Source: Candidatus Neomarinimicrobiota bacterium (lineage in GTDB: Bacteria > Fidelibacterota > Marinisomatia > Marinisomatales > S15-B10). From it: 61,320 bases of DNA. The DNA lies in NCBI GenBank assembly GCA_036476315.1, contig JAZGBI010000026.1, positions 1 to 61,320 of the forward strand, written 5' to 3'. This document shows positions 44,113 to 54,108 of the stretch, one piece after another (the stretch's first letter is position 1; every line of letters begins with the position of its first letter). A model generated the notes under the pieces. It saw nothing but the letters and a program-made list of their open reading frames with translations. It did not search any database and was not told the DNA's origin. The translations under genes and the position numbers were made by a program.

Positions 44113-44460
44113 TCATTTCTTGGGTTCTTCCACCACCTTGAAAACTTTTTCCCCTGGCTTTGCCATGCGATGCCGTTCCCGGGCCAGCTTTTCAATATAC
44201 TCAAGATCGTTCTCCAACCGTTCCTTGTTCTGATCCAGCTCCCGTTGTTCTTCTCTTAAACGGTCAATGTCCTTGAGGACGTGCTTCTTTTCCCGTTTCA
44301 TTTCATAGAGACGATAGATTCCGTGATCCCCAAAAAAGAAAATAATTACTAAAATAACACCCACAAGCAGCAGGAGCTTGGGAACGAGCGAGCTCCGGCT
44401 CTTATGTCTCTTTCTGGGAGGGTCCCTCCGCAGCTTCCGTCGCCTTCTCCGCGGTTTCAC
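44113..44460 (-). CDS. ftsB: Septum formation initiator FtsB/DivIC
   Basis: A 115-residue bitopic membrane protein. A very basic cytoplasmic tail (1-26: repeated Arg/Lys) precedes one membrane helix ([15 protein letters not shown], about 29-43) and a periplasmic coiled coil rich in Glu, Lys and Leu (55-95). The [16 protein letters not shown] end is the family signature. It links FtsQ and FtsL in the division complex. The GTG start overlaps the eno stop (GTGA), and eno-ftsB is a common gene pair. Confidence 0.9.
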   Translation of the reverse strand: MKPRRRRRKLRRDPPRKRHKSRSSLVPKLLLLVGVILVIIFFFGDHGIYRLYEMKREKKHVLKDIDRLREEQRELDQNKERLENDLEYIEKLARERHRMAKPGEKVFKVVEEPKK

Positions 44461-45752
44461 CTGTTTGTCCCCAATACCTCCATCCCGGGGAACCGGGCCC
44501 GATCACCGAGACTCTCCTCAATGCGGAGCAGCTGATTGTACTTACAAATTCTATCCGTGCGCGAGGCGGACCCACTCTTAATCTGACCCATTCCCATTGC
44601 GACAGAAAAATCGGCAATCGAACTATCCTCTGTCTCACCGGAACGGTGAGAAATGATCGCGGCCATTTTGCTCCTTCGAGCGAGCTCGATGGTCCGGATC
44701 GTCTCCGTCACCGTACCCACCTGATTGAGCTTGATAAGGATCGCATTCATGGCACCAGTTTCAATCGCTTTTTCCAATCGAGAAACGCTTGTGACTGTCA
44801 AATCATCACCCACAATCTGGATTTTTTCCCCCAACTCGCGATTAAGATGGGACCATCCTTCCCAGTCATCCTCCCACAAACCATCCTCGATGGACACAAT
44901 AGGATATCTTGATGCAAGATCCACATAGTACTCCACCATATCATGGGACGAGAGTTCCCTTTTTTCCGATGCCAAAACATAAACGGAATGTTTGCTGTCA
45001 TAGAACTCACTGGCGGCGGCATCCAGGGCAAGAAATAGTTCGTGACCCACCCCATGTCCGGTGCGCTCAGCCGCGGACAGAATAATCTCGATGGCCTCCT
45101 CATTGGACCGCAAATCAGGAGCGAAACCTCCTTCATCTCCCACCGCCGTGTTCAGCCCCTTCCGCTTTAGGATCTGCTTCAGATGGTGGAACGTCTCTGT
45201 CCCCATCTGCAATGCTTCGGAAAAGCTAGCAGCTCCCACGGGGAAAATCATGAACTCCTGAATATCCACATTATTGTCGGCGTGCTTTCCCCCGTTAAGG
45301 ATATTCATCATGGGAATGGGCAGAAGGTCCCCGGAATCGGTTGAAAGGTATTCAAAAAGGGGGATTCTCTTGTGGGCAGCTGCTGCTTTGGCTGCCGCCA
45401 CGGAGATACCCAGAATGGCGTTTGCTCCTAACTTCCCTTTGTTGGTCGTTCCGTCAACCTCAATGAGTCTTTCGTCTACAGACAACTGGTCAAGAACATC
45501 CATTCCATCTACTGCGGGGCCCAGAACCTCATTAACATTCTTCACAGCCCTTCGGACACCTCTCCCCAGGTATCGATTGGATTCACCGTCTCGAAGCTCC
45601 ACCGCTTCATAGCTCCCCGTGGAAGCCCCTGAGGGAACAGCCGCCCGTCCGAAACTTCCATCTTTCAGGGTCACGTCTACCTCAACGGTAGGATTTCCGC
45701 GGGAATCCAGGATCTCCCTCGCTAGGGTGCTGACAATACTGTTTGCTCCCAT
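44457..45752 (-). CDS. eno: Enolase
   Basis: A 431-residue glycolytic enzyme that turns 2-phosphoglycerate into phosphoenolpyruvate. Seen: [20 protein letters not shown] (the mobile loop), [28 protein letters not shown] (the acid/base Glu), [14 protein letters not shown] and GDDLTVTS (metal Asp/Glu), [13 protein letters not shown] (catalytic Lys) and [15 protein letters not shown]. All ligands are in place. It starts at the ATG at 45752 and runs into ftsB. A 156-bp region separates it from the divergent polysaccharide operon. Confidence 0.97.
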   Translation of the reverse strand: MGANSIVSTLAREILDSRGNPTVEVDVTLKDGSFGRAAVPSGASTGSYEAVELRDGESNRYLGRGVRRAVKNVNEVLGPAVDGMDVLDQLSVDERLIEVDGTTNKGKLGANAILGISVAAAKAAAAHKRIPLFEYLSTDSGDLLPIPMMNILNGGKHADNNVDIQEFMIFPVGAASFSEALQMGTETFHHLKQILKRKGLNTAVGDEGGFAPDLRSNEEAIEIILSAAERTGHGVGHELFLALDAAASEFYDSKHSVYVLASEKRELSSHDMVEYYVDLASRYPIVSIEDGLWEDDWEGWSHLNRELGEKIQIVGDDLTVTSVSRLEKAIETGAMNAILIKLNQVGTVTETIRTIELARRSKMAAIISHRSGETEDSSIADFSVAMGMGQIKSGSASRTDRICKYNQLLRIEESLGDRARFPGMEVLGTNR

Positions 45753-45832
45753 AATATCCGAATAGACGTATCAACCAGAGAAATCTGCTGTCAAAAAATA
45801 ACGAAATATTCGGGCTATCACATCAGGAATTT

Positions 45833-45861
45833 TTGGTCATCCCGACGAATGACTGTATATT
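45833..45861 (+). promoter_or_regulatory. Sigma-70-type promoter of the polysaccharide operon
   Basis: TTGGTC (45833-45838) and TATATT (45856-45861) are separated by 17 bases, and a TG precedes the -10 hexamer. It is about 48 bases upstream of the GTG at 45909. The same TATATT box with 17-base spacing occurs at 61216-61244. Confidence 0.6.
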
Positions 45862-45908
45862 CACGCTTCGGAACCGACCTTCCTCTTGAGACGTTTTAAC
45901 ACAAATCC

Positions 45909-48293
45909 GTGACTTCTCAGATCAGGCGACTGGCACGACAGACTTTCGTATACGGCGCAGGAAATGTGTTGACCCGCCTCATCACGTTCCTCCTTTTGCC
46001 TCTCTACACCCACGTCCTATCCCCAAGGGAATACGGATTGGCCACGCTCGTCTACGTATTCCTTGGCTTTATGAACATTATCTATCATTATGGCCTCGAT
46101 GCCGCTTTCATGAAACGGTACAGTGATGCAAAAGAAAATGAAGAACAGAGACGACTATTTTCAACAGCCGTCTGGCTTTCGGCGGGAACCAGTGGAGTCC
46201 TCTCCCTCCTTATCCTATCCGTTTCGAGATCTTTGGCATCCGCAGTCCTGGTAGATTCCGGATACGGTCACCTTTTCAGACTCGCGGCCGGTATCCTCTT
46301 TCTCGACGCGCTGGCCCACGTCCCGTTTGCGTTCCTGAGGATCCGGGAGAAAGCAGGTGCATTCATCTCCATCAAACTTATCAATGTTTTCACAACTCTC
46401 GGACTCAATATCTATCTCGTAGCCATTCTGCATCGTGGAATTACTGGCATATTCATCAGTGTATTCGTTGCCTCCGTGGTGACAACCCTCTCCGTTTTTG
46501 TCCTCTCCATCTTCTCCCTCCGGCCTACGTTTTCTTCCCCGGTGGCGAAAGCGTATTTGAAGTTCGGACTTCCATTCATGCCGGCAGGACTGGCGAGTAT
46601 CGCCATGGAGATGATCGACAGATATATTCTGGCACACCTGAAGGATTCAGCAACGGTGGGCATCTACAGCGCCGGATACAAACTGGGCATCTTTATGTTA
46701 CTGCTTACCACGGCTTTCCACTATGCCTGGCAACCTTTCTTCCTGAAAATGGGGAAAGGGGAACAGTCGCGTCCTCTCTTTGCAAAAGTCTTTTCATATT
46801 TCATTCTGGCTTCCACGTTTGTCTGGATCCTTCTATCAGCATTCATTCACGAAATCGTCAGACTCCGCGTTGCGGGATATTCGATCATAGGACCTTCATT
46901 CTATGAGGCTGAAGCAATCGTACCACTCATTCTTCTGGCCTACATCTTTCAGGGCGCCTATCTCAATTTTCTACCGGGGATCTATTTTGAGAAGAAAACC
47001 TTCTATATCCCCATTATCACGGGAGGAGGCGCCGTTATCAATGTTGGACTCAACTTCGTCCTCATCCCGCCTTTCGGGATGATGGGCGCAGCTGCGGCAA
47101 CAATCGCCGGATACTTTGCCATGAGCATCATAACCTTTTTTGTTGCGAAGCGCCTCTACCCTGTACCCTATGAATGGCGGAAGATTGTTCGAATCGCCCT
47201 TCCCGCCGGTGCATCAATGGCGGTAATTCTCTTTCTTGGTGAAAGTATCCCCTTCAAACTCATAGGGATTTCCATCTTCATCATCGGAATTCTGGCCTTC
47301 AGAGTTGTCTCGACTGACGAAAGAAAAAAGGTCCTCTTTTTTTCCACTTTTACCACACCATTTATTGAAATTGATCGACGAATCATGCAGGAGATTGCAG
47401 AAGTTCGTTCTGTGACTGCAAAGAGATTTACTGCCATTGCCAGGATAAAATGGTCTATTTTGTCATCCCATGTTGTGGTGGCATGGTTCGCCTCCACTTA
47501 CAGTGCGCTGGCCGTTTCTCTGGCGAGACTTTTCAGAAAGAAGTCCATCGTGATCGTGGGTGGCGCTGACGTTGTTGTGGATCGTGGATTGGGGTACGGC
47601 ATGGTTACCTCCCGGTGGAAGGAACGATTCGTGAAATATAGCCTCCGGAACGCGACCTACGTGCTGCCCACATCAAAGTACTTAATGGAGAGTGCCCGGA
47701 TGATGGGCGACTACGACGGCGGAAACATGCGGCTCGTCTCTCCTGGGCTCGATTCGAACATCTGGGTGGCAGCTGGGAAAAAGGAACGGTTGATCCTTAC
47801 AGTGGCGGCATGTCCCACAGAAAAGAGACTCCGGATCAAGGGGATTGATATCCTCATCGATGCCGCACGTCTCGTTCCCGAGGCAGAGTTTCTGGTCGTA
47901 GGTGTTGAGAAAAGGATTCTGGAATTGCTTCCGGGTGAGATTCCGCCTAATGTGACAACCATGCCGTTCCTTGGAGAGGGCGAATTGCTTGAGTACTATC
48001 AGCGTGCTCAGGTATACTGCCAGCCAAGCAGGATTGAATCCTTCTCTTTCTCCCTCGCCCAGGGAATGCTTTGCGAATGTATTCCCGTGGGCACCCATAT
48101 CGGCGGTATTCCCGAAGTGATGGGTAAGTCGGGATTCCTTGTCCCCCCCGAAAACAGCGAATCGCTGGCGTCTGCGCTGAAGAAAGCCCTCAAGGCCAAT
48201 ACCCGAATGGGAGAGGCAGCCAGAAGTCACGTTCAGAGAGAGTTTTCGCTGCAGAGAAGATCGAAAGAGCTGGAGCAACTCATAAAGGAATGA
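45909..48293 (+). CDS. Flippase (Wzx/MOP family) fused to a GT4 glycosyltransferase
   Basis: One uninterrupted 794-residue frame. Residues 1-467 are a polysaccharide flippase: RQTFVYGAGNVLTRLITFLLLPLY at its start, 12 to 14 membrane helices, and an FGMMGAAAATIAGYF helix. From about residue 470 (ERKKVLFFSTF) a cytoplasmic GT-B glycosyltransferase follows, with LPTSKYLMESARMMG, VSPGLDSNIWVAAGKK, and the EX7E-like SRIESFSFSLAQG near 707-719. Such proteins are normally two genes; here lipid-linked glycan export and sugar transfer are joined. The GTG start follows a good promoter. It overlaps the next flippase by 4 bases. Whether the fusion is native or due to loss of a stop between two genes should be kept open. 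Confidence 0.85.
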   Translation: MTSQIRRLARQTFVYGAGNVLTRLITFLLLPLYTHVLSPREYGLATLVYVFLGFMNIIYHYGLDAAFMKRYSDAKENEEQRRLFSTAVWLSAGTSGVLSLLILSVSRSLASAVLVDSGYGHLFRLAAGILFLDALAHVPFAFLRIREKAGAFISIKLINVFTTLGLNIYLVAILHRGITGIFISVFVASVVTTLSVFVLSIFSLRPTFSSPVAKAYLKFGLPFMPAGLASIAMEMIDRYILAHLKDSATVGIYSAGYKLGIFMLLLTTAFHYAWQPFFLKMGKGEQSRPLFAKVFSYFILASTFVWILLSAFIHEIVRLRVAGYSIIGPSFYEAEAIVPLILLAYIFQGAYLNFLPGIYFEKKTFYIPIITGGGAVINVGLNFVLIPPFGMMGAAAATIAGYFAMSIITFFVAKRLYPVPYEWRKIVRIALPAGASMAVILFLGESIPFKLIGISIFIIGILAFRVVSTDERKKVLFFSTFTTPFIEIDRRIMQEIAEVRSVTAKRFTAIARIKWSILSSHVVVAWFASTYSALAVSLARLFRKKSIVIVGGADVVVDRGLGYGMVTSRWKERFVKYSLRNATYVLPTSKYLMESARMMGDYDGGNMRLVSPGLDSNIWVAAGKKERLILTVAACPTEKRLRIKGIDILIDAARLVPEAEFLVVGVEKRILELLPGEIPPNVTTMPFLGEGELLEYYQRAQVYCQPSRIESFSFSLAQGMLCECIPVGTHIGGIPEVMGKSGFLVPPENSESLASALKKALKANTRMGEAARSHVQREFSLQRRSKELEQLIKE

Positions 48294-49696
48294 AACCTCT
48301 CCCGCGGCACGTGCTTTCTCTTACGTCCTCTGAGCTCATGGGTCGCATCTTAAGCTTTTTTGCTGTCGCTTATGTCGCCCGGAAACTGGGTCCCGCGGGC
48401 ATGGGCACGCTTGCTTTCGGCACAGCTATTCTGGCCTATGGATCTATTTTCGCGGATGCCGGATTGCCTATTCTTGGCACGCGCTCTGCGGCCGCAGGCG
48501 ACGAAGATCTGAACTCGCTTGTCAAACGAATTCTATCACCTCGCCTCTTTCTCTCTGTTGCTACGATCGTCGCGGGGAGTGCTGTTCTGTTCGTAGGAAT
48601 CAAAGATAGCACAACCCGGAATGTCGCCATTATCTATCTCCTCACACTGATTCCTTCCGCAGTCATCCTGGACTGGCTCTTTCAGGGTCTAAAATCGATC
48701 ACAACACTTGCCATGGGACGAATTCTCGGAATGGTCGCTTATTTGCTTTTTGTCATATTCCTGGTCTCCGAAAAAGGTGATATCGTTTTCGTTCCCGTGG
48801 CGTGGGTCGCTGGGGCAATCGCTCAGGCTCTCTTCCTCTGGACTGCCTACAGAAGATTGAACCGCGCGCGCGGTCAAACGTTGACATCCCCTCGCGGACT
48901 CTGGGGCACGATCCAGCAGGGAGTTCCGTTGGGCATTGCCACTCTCATTTCACAGGTGGTCATCCAGTTTCCCTTTATCTACATGGCTCTGTTCAGCAGC
49001 GCAAGGATCACCGGTATCTACAGCGTCGCCTTCCGGGTGATCGTTCTCATGCTGATCGTCGACAGGGTGTTCTACACTCTCTTTTTCCCGGCCATCAGCG
49101 AAAGTTTCAAAGAAGGGATGGTTTCTCTCGCCCGAAAATTCGATCGAACCCTGAAATTTGTGTCTGCCGGTGCACTGGGCGTGGGAATTCTGGCGATTCT
49201 CGCCAGCCGGTCAATTTTCCCCGCAATTTTCGGTTCTGAGTTTACTGACTCAAGCGCCGTATTCCAGTTCCTGGTAGTGTACTTTATCCTTACAGTCATA
49301 AACAGTACCTTCACCTTCACGCTCATCGGTGCTGAAAAGGAGATTGTCTATACTCGGTCACTGGCAGTAGGTGGTGTTGGATTTTTTGCCATCATGTTTC
49401 TGCCAGTCCCCGTCCCCCTTACGCTCCTGGCACCTCTGGCTCTGACTGTTTTTCAGACTTTTTCTTTCATGGTGATGTCCAGAGCGCTGCAAACCATCAT
49501 TCCTCTGTCACTCTTTAGAAGGATATTCGTCCCCATCCTTACGGCCATTGGACTGCTTCTTCTCTTTACCCCCTGGGAGCGGGAAGGGCCGTTGCCGACT
49601 CTAGTTGTCGCGCTTATAGTATCTTTTCCTCTTCTGGCCTTTGCCTCGGGTGTCAAAAGGGAAGATCTTCATGAACTAAGGCGGCTGTTCGTATGA
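48290..49696 (+). CDS. Polysaccharide flippase (Wzx/MOP family), second copy
   Basis: A 468-residue membrane protein with about 14 helices, beginning LTSSELMGRILSFFAVAYVARKLGP-like, the usual Wzx N-terminus. AILAYGSIFADAGLPILGTR and the WLFQGLKS motif are typical. It moves lipid-linked oligosaccharides across the inner membrane. Its ATG overlaps the fusion gene's stop (ATGA). Two flippases in series suggest two glycan products or one duplicated step. Confidence 0.88.
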   Translation: MKPLPRHVLSLTSSELMGRILSFFAVAYVARKLGPAGMGTLAFGTAILAYGSIFADAGLPILGTRSAAAGDEDLNSLVKRILSPRLFLSVATIVAGSAVLFVGIKDSTTRNVAIIYLLTLIPSAVILDWLFQGLKSITTLAMGRILGMVAYLLFVIFLVSEKGDIVFVPVAWVAGAIAQALFLWTAYRRLNRARGQTLTSPRGLWGTIQQGVPLGIATLISQVVIQFPFIYMALFSSARITGIYSVAFRVIVLMLIVDRVFYTLFFPAISESFKEGMVSLARKFDRTLKFVSAGALGVGILAILASRSIFPAIFGSEFTDSSAVFQFLVVYFILTVINSTFTFTLIGAEKEIVYTRSLAVGGVGFFAIMFLPVPVPLTLLAPLALTVFQTFSFMVMSRALQTIIPLSLFRRIFVPILTAIGLLLLFTPWEREGPLPTLVVALIVSFPLLAFASGVKREDLHELRRLFV

Positions 49697-51246
49697 GGTT
49701 GACGGTCGGCGTTACAACGGTTCTTCCCCAATGGGAGCTTCTTCTCGGCCAGATTGGGCTCCCGATGGAACGTGTAGTTTCGGATCAGGCAATTCCCCCG
49801 GACCGGTACGCCGTCATCATTGTCACCCAGGGGGGAGGACCATCAGAAAAAGAGTCCCTGCTTCACTATGTGAAACAAGGGGGATCTCTTCTAACAGAAG
49901 CGGATGCGGCACATTGGCTTTTCGGAATAAGAACGATCCAAGGCTATGTCAGTTATGTGGCAACAGCGGGAGATCCCATCTTCGATGCGGTGCTGCCGGG
50001 ATTTGTGGATGCGAGCGTTCGTATCCCTCATAGCGCATCGCACCTCCAAAGTGACTCCGGACGGAAACTTGTCCGCGTCCTCCATGAGGGTCGAGGTTCG
50101 GTCATCATTCTTCCCTCACTCTTATCGAGCACAGTGCTCGATAGCAAGGTAAGACGACGGAATTTCCCCAGCCGGGGACCTCTTCTCCCTTCCGAGCGTG
50201 TGTCCCGCCGATCGAAGCAGACGATCCGCGAGACAATTCAAGGTTCACTGGAATATCTCTACATGAAAAGAGGTCTCCCCTTTGTTTCCCTCTGGCCGTT
50301 TCCTGACGGCGCGAGAACATTGTTCAATTTTCGCATTGATACGGACTTCGCGTCACGGGAGAATGTGAACAACCTGTATGAACTGTGTGATAAACGGGAG
50401 GTCCCCGCCACCTGGTTCCTTGAGGTACACAGTTCCCGGAAATGGCTGGCCAGGTTCGGCGAAATGGAGAATCAGGAAATGGGAGTCCACTGCTACCGCC
50501 ACCGCATATTCCCTGATTTTGTTCGAAATGAAAGAGACATCAACAGAGCGGTAAGAATGCTGAACGATCTCCGTATTCGTCCTTCAGGCTATGCTGCCCC
50601 GTTCGGGGAGTGGAACGTACCGTTAGCCAAAGCCCTGGAACATCACGGTTTCTATTATTCCTCCGAGTTCTGCCTCGATTACGACAACCTTCCTTTCAAT
50701 CCCTACCTGGGAGACCGATTCACTTCCGTTCTTCAAGTCCCCATTCATCCCATCGCCACCAGCCGTTTGCGGAATGCTCATCATTCCCCAGAGGATATGA
50801 AGATCTATTTTGAGGATCTCATACAAACCTGCATAATACACCATCTTCCCGTTTTTGTGTACGATCATCCTTCCAATGCTGATCTCAAAACGGTAAATTG
50901 GCTTTTCTCGACGATACGAAGACGTCAACTGAGCAGAGTTTCGCTGGCAGAATATGCCCGGTGGTGGAAGAAACGGTCCAATCTGAAATGGACGGCTGAT
51001 TGGGACTCAGGAAACCTGACCGTGGAATGTCCTTTCCCGGATTCTTCCATCTGCCTGTATTTACGGAATTCCACAACGAAATGGGCCACCGTGAAAATTA
51101 AAGATGAGATCGACCTGGATACCGTCGCGTGGAAAAAGGACAAGAAGGCCAAGACAGTCCGCACTCCCATGAGGAATCTGGCAAGTTGGAATCGAAAAAT
51201 GACGATGAATGATATCCTCCATTTCTATTGGAAACTGAGATATTGA
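49693..51246 (+). CDS. Polysaccharide deacetylase-like protein with extra N-terminal domain
   Basis: A 517-residue protein. Residues about 1-160 resemble a glutamine-amidotransferase-like or ThuA-like sandwich (VIIVTQGGGPSEKE, LLTEADAAHWLFG). Residues about 205-430 are a NodB-type deacetylase fold: FNFRIDTDF (metal Asp), EMGVHCYRHR (metal His pair), RPSGYAAPFGEWN, and VFVYDHPSNAD near the end. It could remove acetyl groups from the glycan made by this cluster. It overlaps the second flippase by ATGA. Substrate and activity are inferred. Confidence 0.72.
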   Translation: MRLTVGVTTVLPQWELLLGQIGLPMERVVSDQAIPPDRYAVIIVTQGGGPSEKESLLHYVKQGGSLLTEADAAHWLFGIRTIQGYVSYVATAGDPIFDAVLPGFVDASVRIPHSASHLQSDSGRKLVRVLHEGRGSVIILPSLLSSTVLDSKVRRRNFPSRGPLLPSERVSRRSKQTIRETIQGSLEYLYMKRGLPFVSLWPFPDGARTLFNFRIDTDFASRENVNNLYELCDKREVPATWFLEVHSSRKWLARFGEMENQEMGVHCYRHRIFPDFVRNERDINRAVRMLNDLRIRPSGYAAPFGEWNVPLAKALEHHGFYYSSEFCLDYDNLPFNPYLGDRFTSVLQVPIHPIATSRLRNAHHSPEDMKIYFEDLIQTCIIHHLPVFVYDHPSNADLKTVNWLFSTIRRRQLSRVSLAEYARWWKKRSNLKWTADWDSGNLTVECPFPDSSICLYLRNSTTKWATVKIKDEIDLDTVAWKKDKKAKTVRTPMRNLASWNRKMTMNDILHFYWKLRY

Positions 51247-51357
51247 CGATGGAATATGGACTATTGAACAATAAACTAACGGAGAAATGGGGACTTGGAG
51301 AGTTGTTCCGTAGGGTCTCCTGTTGAGGAGGAGGAATGGAGTGACGGGGAATTGTAG

Positions 51358-52410
51358 ATGAAGATTACGCTTGCCAGTTACCATACCGTCACGCTTCGCC
51401 ACGGGGGACCCAAAACCCAGATTCAGCAGACCAGGAATTACCTTGAACAGGCAGGAGTGGAGGTTAAGCTCATGGATACCTGGGAGGAGAGAAAGGCGGT
51501 CCTTGACTGTGACCTGTTTCATCTGTTTGCATCGAATTTCGGAACGTACGACCTCGCCCGGTATCTGAAAGCCCATGACCTTCCCTTCGTAGTAAGTCCC
51601 ATTTTCTTCACCCGAAGATCACCGCGAGCTGTTCGCCTGGTCTCCACTGCCGACAGGCTTGTGCGGCATCTGATTCCGGGAATCTGGTCCGATTACGGTA
51701 TCACCCGTGACATCTGCCACTGGGCGGAGCATTGTCTCCCGAACACCTCCGCGGAACAACATCTCATGGTGTCGGGTCTCGGGATTCCCGTCGATGCGGT
51801 AACAGTGGTTCCGAACGGTGTTGAGGATCGATACTTGAATGGCAATCCTGATCTCTTCTATCAGAAATATGGAATCAAAGAATTCGTTCTGCACGTGGGT
51901 CACATTGGCGTGGAAAGAAAAAATACCCTGTTCTTGATTCGGGCCCTTGGCAAGCTCGATGTACCTGCTGTGATCATTGGACGAATCTATCCATCGAAAG
52001 AGGCAGCCGCCTGCCTCGAAGAAGCCGGGAGAAATAGGAATCTCCTCATCATTGAGGGGCTCGATCATGACTCTCCCATGCTTTCGGCCGCCTATGCAGC
52101 CTGCGATGTGTTTGTCCTGCCCGCACGATACGAAACGCCCGGTATTGCCGCTCTGGAAGCGGGTCTCGCGGGGGCCAAGGTGGTCATCACCCCCTACGGC
52201 GGGACGAAAGATTACTTTGGAAACATGGCTACCTATGTGAATCCCTATTCCGTAGACTCTATCAGGAAGGGTATTGAATCGGCTCTCAGTCGGGATACCG
52301 ATGACAGATTGAAACGGCACATTCAGGAGAATTTCCTCTGGCAGAGAGTGGCTCAGAACACGGTGCAGGTCTACGAATCCGTTCTGGGAACCGGGGTGCA
52401 GATATCGTGA
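51358..52410 (+). CDS. GT4 family glycosyltransferase
   Basis: A 350-residue GT-B enzyme. VLHVGHIGVERKNTLFLIRAL marks the start of the nucleotide-sugar domain, and YETPGIAALEAGLAGAKVV holds the EX7E motif that contacts the donor. It adds a sugar to the growing surface glycan; donor and acceptor are unknown. It starts at the ATG at 51358, 111 bases after the deacetylase-like gene. The GTG of the next gene overlaps its stop. A palindromic stretch without a gene precedes it. Confidence 0.88.
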   Translation: MKITLASYHTVTLRHGGPKTQIQQTRNYLEQAGVEVKLMDTWEERKAVLDCDLFHLFASNFGTYDLARYLKAHDLPFVVSPIFFTRRSPRAVRLVSTADRLVRHLIPGIWSDYGITRDICHWAEHCLPNTSAEQHLMVSGLGIPVDAVTVVPNGVEDRYLNGNPDLFYQKYGIKEFVLHVGHIGVERKNTLFLIRALGKLDVPAVIIGRIYPSKEAAACLEEAGRNRNLLIIEGLDHDSPMLSAAYAACDVFVLPARYETPGIAALEAGLAGAKVVITPYGGTKDYFGNMATYVNPYSVDSIRKGIESALSRDTDDRLKRHIQENFLWQRVAQNTVQVYESVLGTGVQIS

Positions 52411-53339
52411 AAGTTTCGGTAATCGTCTCCATTTACAATGGAGAAGATGTTCTGCCACTTACCATACCCGCGCTCCTAAACCAGAATTATCCTCATGAAT
52501 CGACAGAGATCATCCTTGTGGATGACGCCTCCACCGATGAAACCCCATCCCTTTTGGAAAACCGGGAGTGGAAAGATCGGGCCACCGTAGTCCGCCACAC
52601 GGAAAATCGAGGTCGGACCGCCACTCGCAACTCGGGAATTGACACTGCCACGGGAGATCTCCTGGTATTCGTGGACTGTGATATTGAGGTGGGTCCAGAG
52701 TTTCTTTCCCTGCACGTGGAGCAGCACAGGAATTCCGGGATCGTGGGCGTTCTGTCAAACGTCAGGCCCCGGGAAATGAAATCAAGCAACAAGTATCATC
52801 GCTATCTTTTTTCCGGCCGCCGGGGGGCCAAACTCGTGGGAGAAAACCACCCTTTGCCATTCAGATACTTCATCATGACATGCGCTTCTATTAAGGCATA
52901 CGCTGTCAGAAAAACCGGAAAGTTTAACGAAAAACTGCCCGGATACGGCATCGACCTGGAATACGCATACAGACTGTGGAATAACTATCCAAACGGACTG
53001 TTCTACTCCTCTGGTATAGTCGTCTTTATGCACAAGGCGAAGGACCTCCATGAAACGCTTGTGGATTTCAGAGAATACGGCCGACGAAATGTTCCCATCA
53101 TTCTATCGAACTTCCCTGAACTCGCACCCTATGTGGGTGCCGATTTTGTGTCATCTCCTCCCGGGAGTTTCTCATTGAGAGGCCTTGTGGGATCTCTCCT
53201 CATAAATCAGGTCATGTCGTCACTAGCCAGGATGCTGTTGATGCTTGCACCTTATCCGTTGAGCAACCACTTTGTCCGCTATCTCATGCTCTCAGCGGCG
53301 GCCATGGGATACCGCGAATCCCTGAAGAGCCGTGACTGA
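52407..53339 (+). CDS. GT2 family glycosyltransferase
   Basis: A 310-residue GT-A fold enzyme. SVIVSIYNGEDVLPLTIPAL opens it, ILVDDASTDETPSLL carries the first acidic residues, and LLVFVDCDIEVGPEF is the DXD-like metal site. The last 60 residues contain a hydrophobic stretch that may attach it to the membrane. It starts with GTG overlapping the GT4 stop (GTGA). It is the last typical polysaccharide gene of the operon. Confidence 0.88.
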   Translation: MKVSVIVSIYNGEDVLPLTIPALLNQNYPHESTEIILVDDASTDETPSLLENREWKDRATVVRHTENRGRTATRNSGIDTATGDLLVFVDCDIEVGPEFLSLHVEQHRNSGIVGVLSNVRPREMKSSNKYHRYLFSGRRGAKLVGENHPLPFRYFIMTCASIKAYAVRKTGKFNEKLPGYGIDLEYAYRLWNNYPNGLFYSSGIVVFMHKAKDLHETLVDFREYGRRNVPIILSNFPELAPYVGADFVSSPPGSFSLRGLVGSLLINQVMSSLARMLLMLAPYPLSNHFVRYLMLSAAAMGYRESLKSRD

Positions 53340-54108
53340 GATCCGCATTGGCACAAGCGGGTATAGTTTCCAGGACTGGCGCGGCGTTTTCTACCCCCAC
53401 AACATTTCCAATGGCGAAATGCTCACTTTCTACGCACAGCGCTTTACCTGCGCGGAGATAAACTCCACATACTACCGCATTCCTCACGCTCGTGTGTTTC
53501 AGCACATGGTGAACAAGACACCCGGAGAATTCGAATTCATCGTCAAGGTGCACGCCGAGGTTACTCACGCGAGAAAAAATCCGGATCGATCCGTAGCGGA
53601 TCTCACCACCGCGATAAGGCCTCTCATGGAGCAGGACAAATTCCGAGGCTTCCTCGCCCAGTTTCCCTATTCTTTCAAGAACCGATTTGAATCGCGAAAA
53701 TATCTGATTCATCTGTCGCAGCTCACGGGCGACTTGCCCTTGTTCGCAGAATTCCGCCACAGTAGCTGGACAACTCCTCCATTGTACGATTTCTTGAAAC
53801 AGCATGAGATCGGTTACGTGGATGTGGACGAACCGGAACTGCCGAACCTCGTGCGGCCTCAGCAGGTCACCACAACAGATACGGCATATGTCCGATTCCA
53901 CGGTCGAAATGAGCTGGCGTGGTGGGACGGGGACAAGGGCGATCGCTACGATTATTTGTATACGGCTTCTGAGCTGGAGCAATGGAAAGACGACATTACC
54001 GGCATTCTCGACAGGGTGAAGAAAATATATCTCTTCTTCAACAACTGCTATCACGGTCAGGCCGCCCTGAATGCCCTCGATATGAAAGCGTTGTTGCCCG
54101 GGGAGTGA
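53332..54108 (+). CDS. DUF72 family protein (YecE-like)
   Basis: A 258-residue TIM-barrel-like protein. The N-terminal IRIGTSGYSFQDWRGVFYP and FAEFRHSSW / YVRFHGRN blocks are the DUF72 signature. The biochemical function of the family is not established. The GTG start overlaps the GT2 gene by 8 bases and the stop directly abuts the Ppx start, so it is translated with the operon. Confidence 0.88.
   Translation: MTEIRIGTSGYSFQDWRGVFYPHNISNGEMLTFYAQRFTCAEINSTYYRIPHARVFQHMVNKTPGEFEFIVKVHAEVTHARKNPDRSVADLTTAIRPLMEQDKFRGFLAQFPYSFKNRFESRKYLIHLSQLTGDLPLFAEFRHSSWTTPPLYDFLKQHEIGYVDVDEPELPNLVRPQQVTTTDTAYVRFHGRNELAWWDGDKGDRYDYLYTASELEQWKDDITGILDRVKKIYLFFNNCYHGQAALNALDMKALLPGE

Noticed and set aside
47300-47340. 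Frameshift separating the flippase and glycosyltransferase
   Set aside because: The frame is open throughout and the base run near 47330 (AAAAAAGG) does not force a stop; a fusion is the simpler reading, although an assembly error remains possible.
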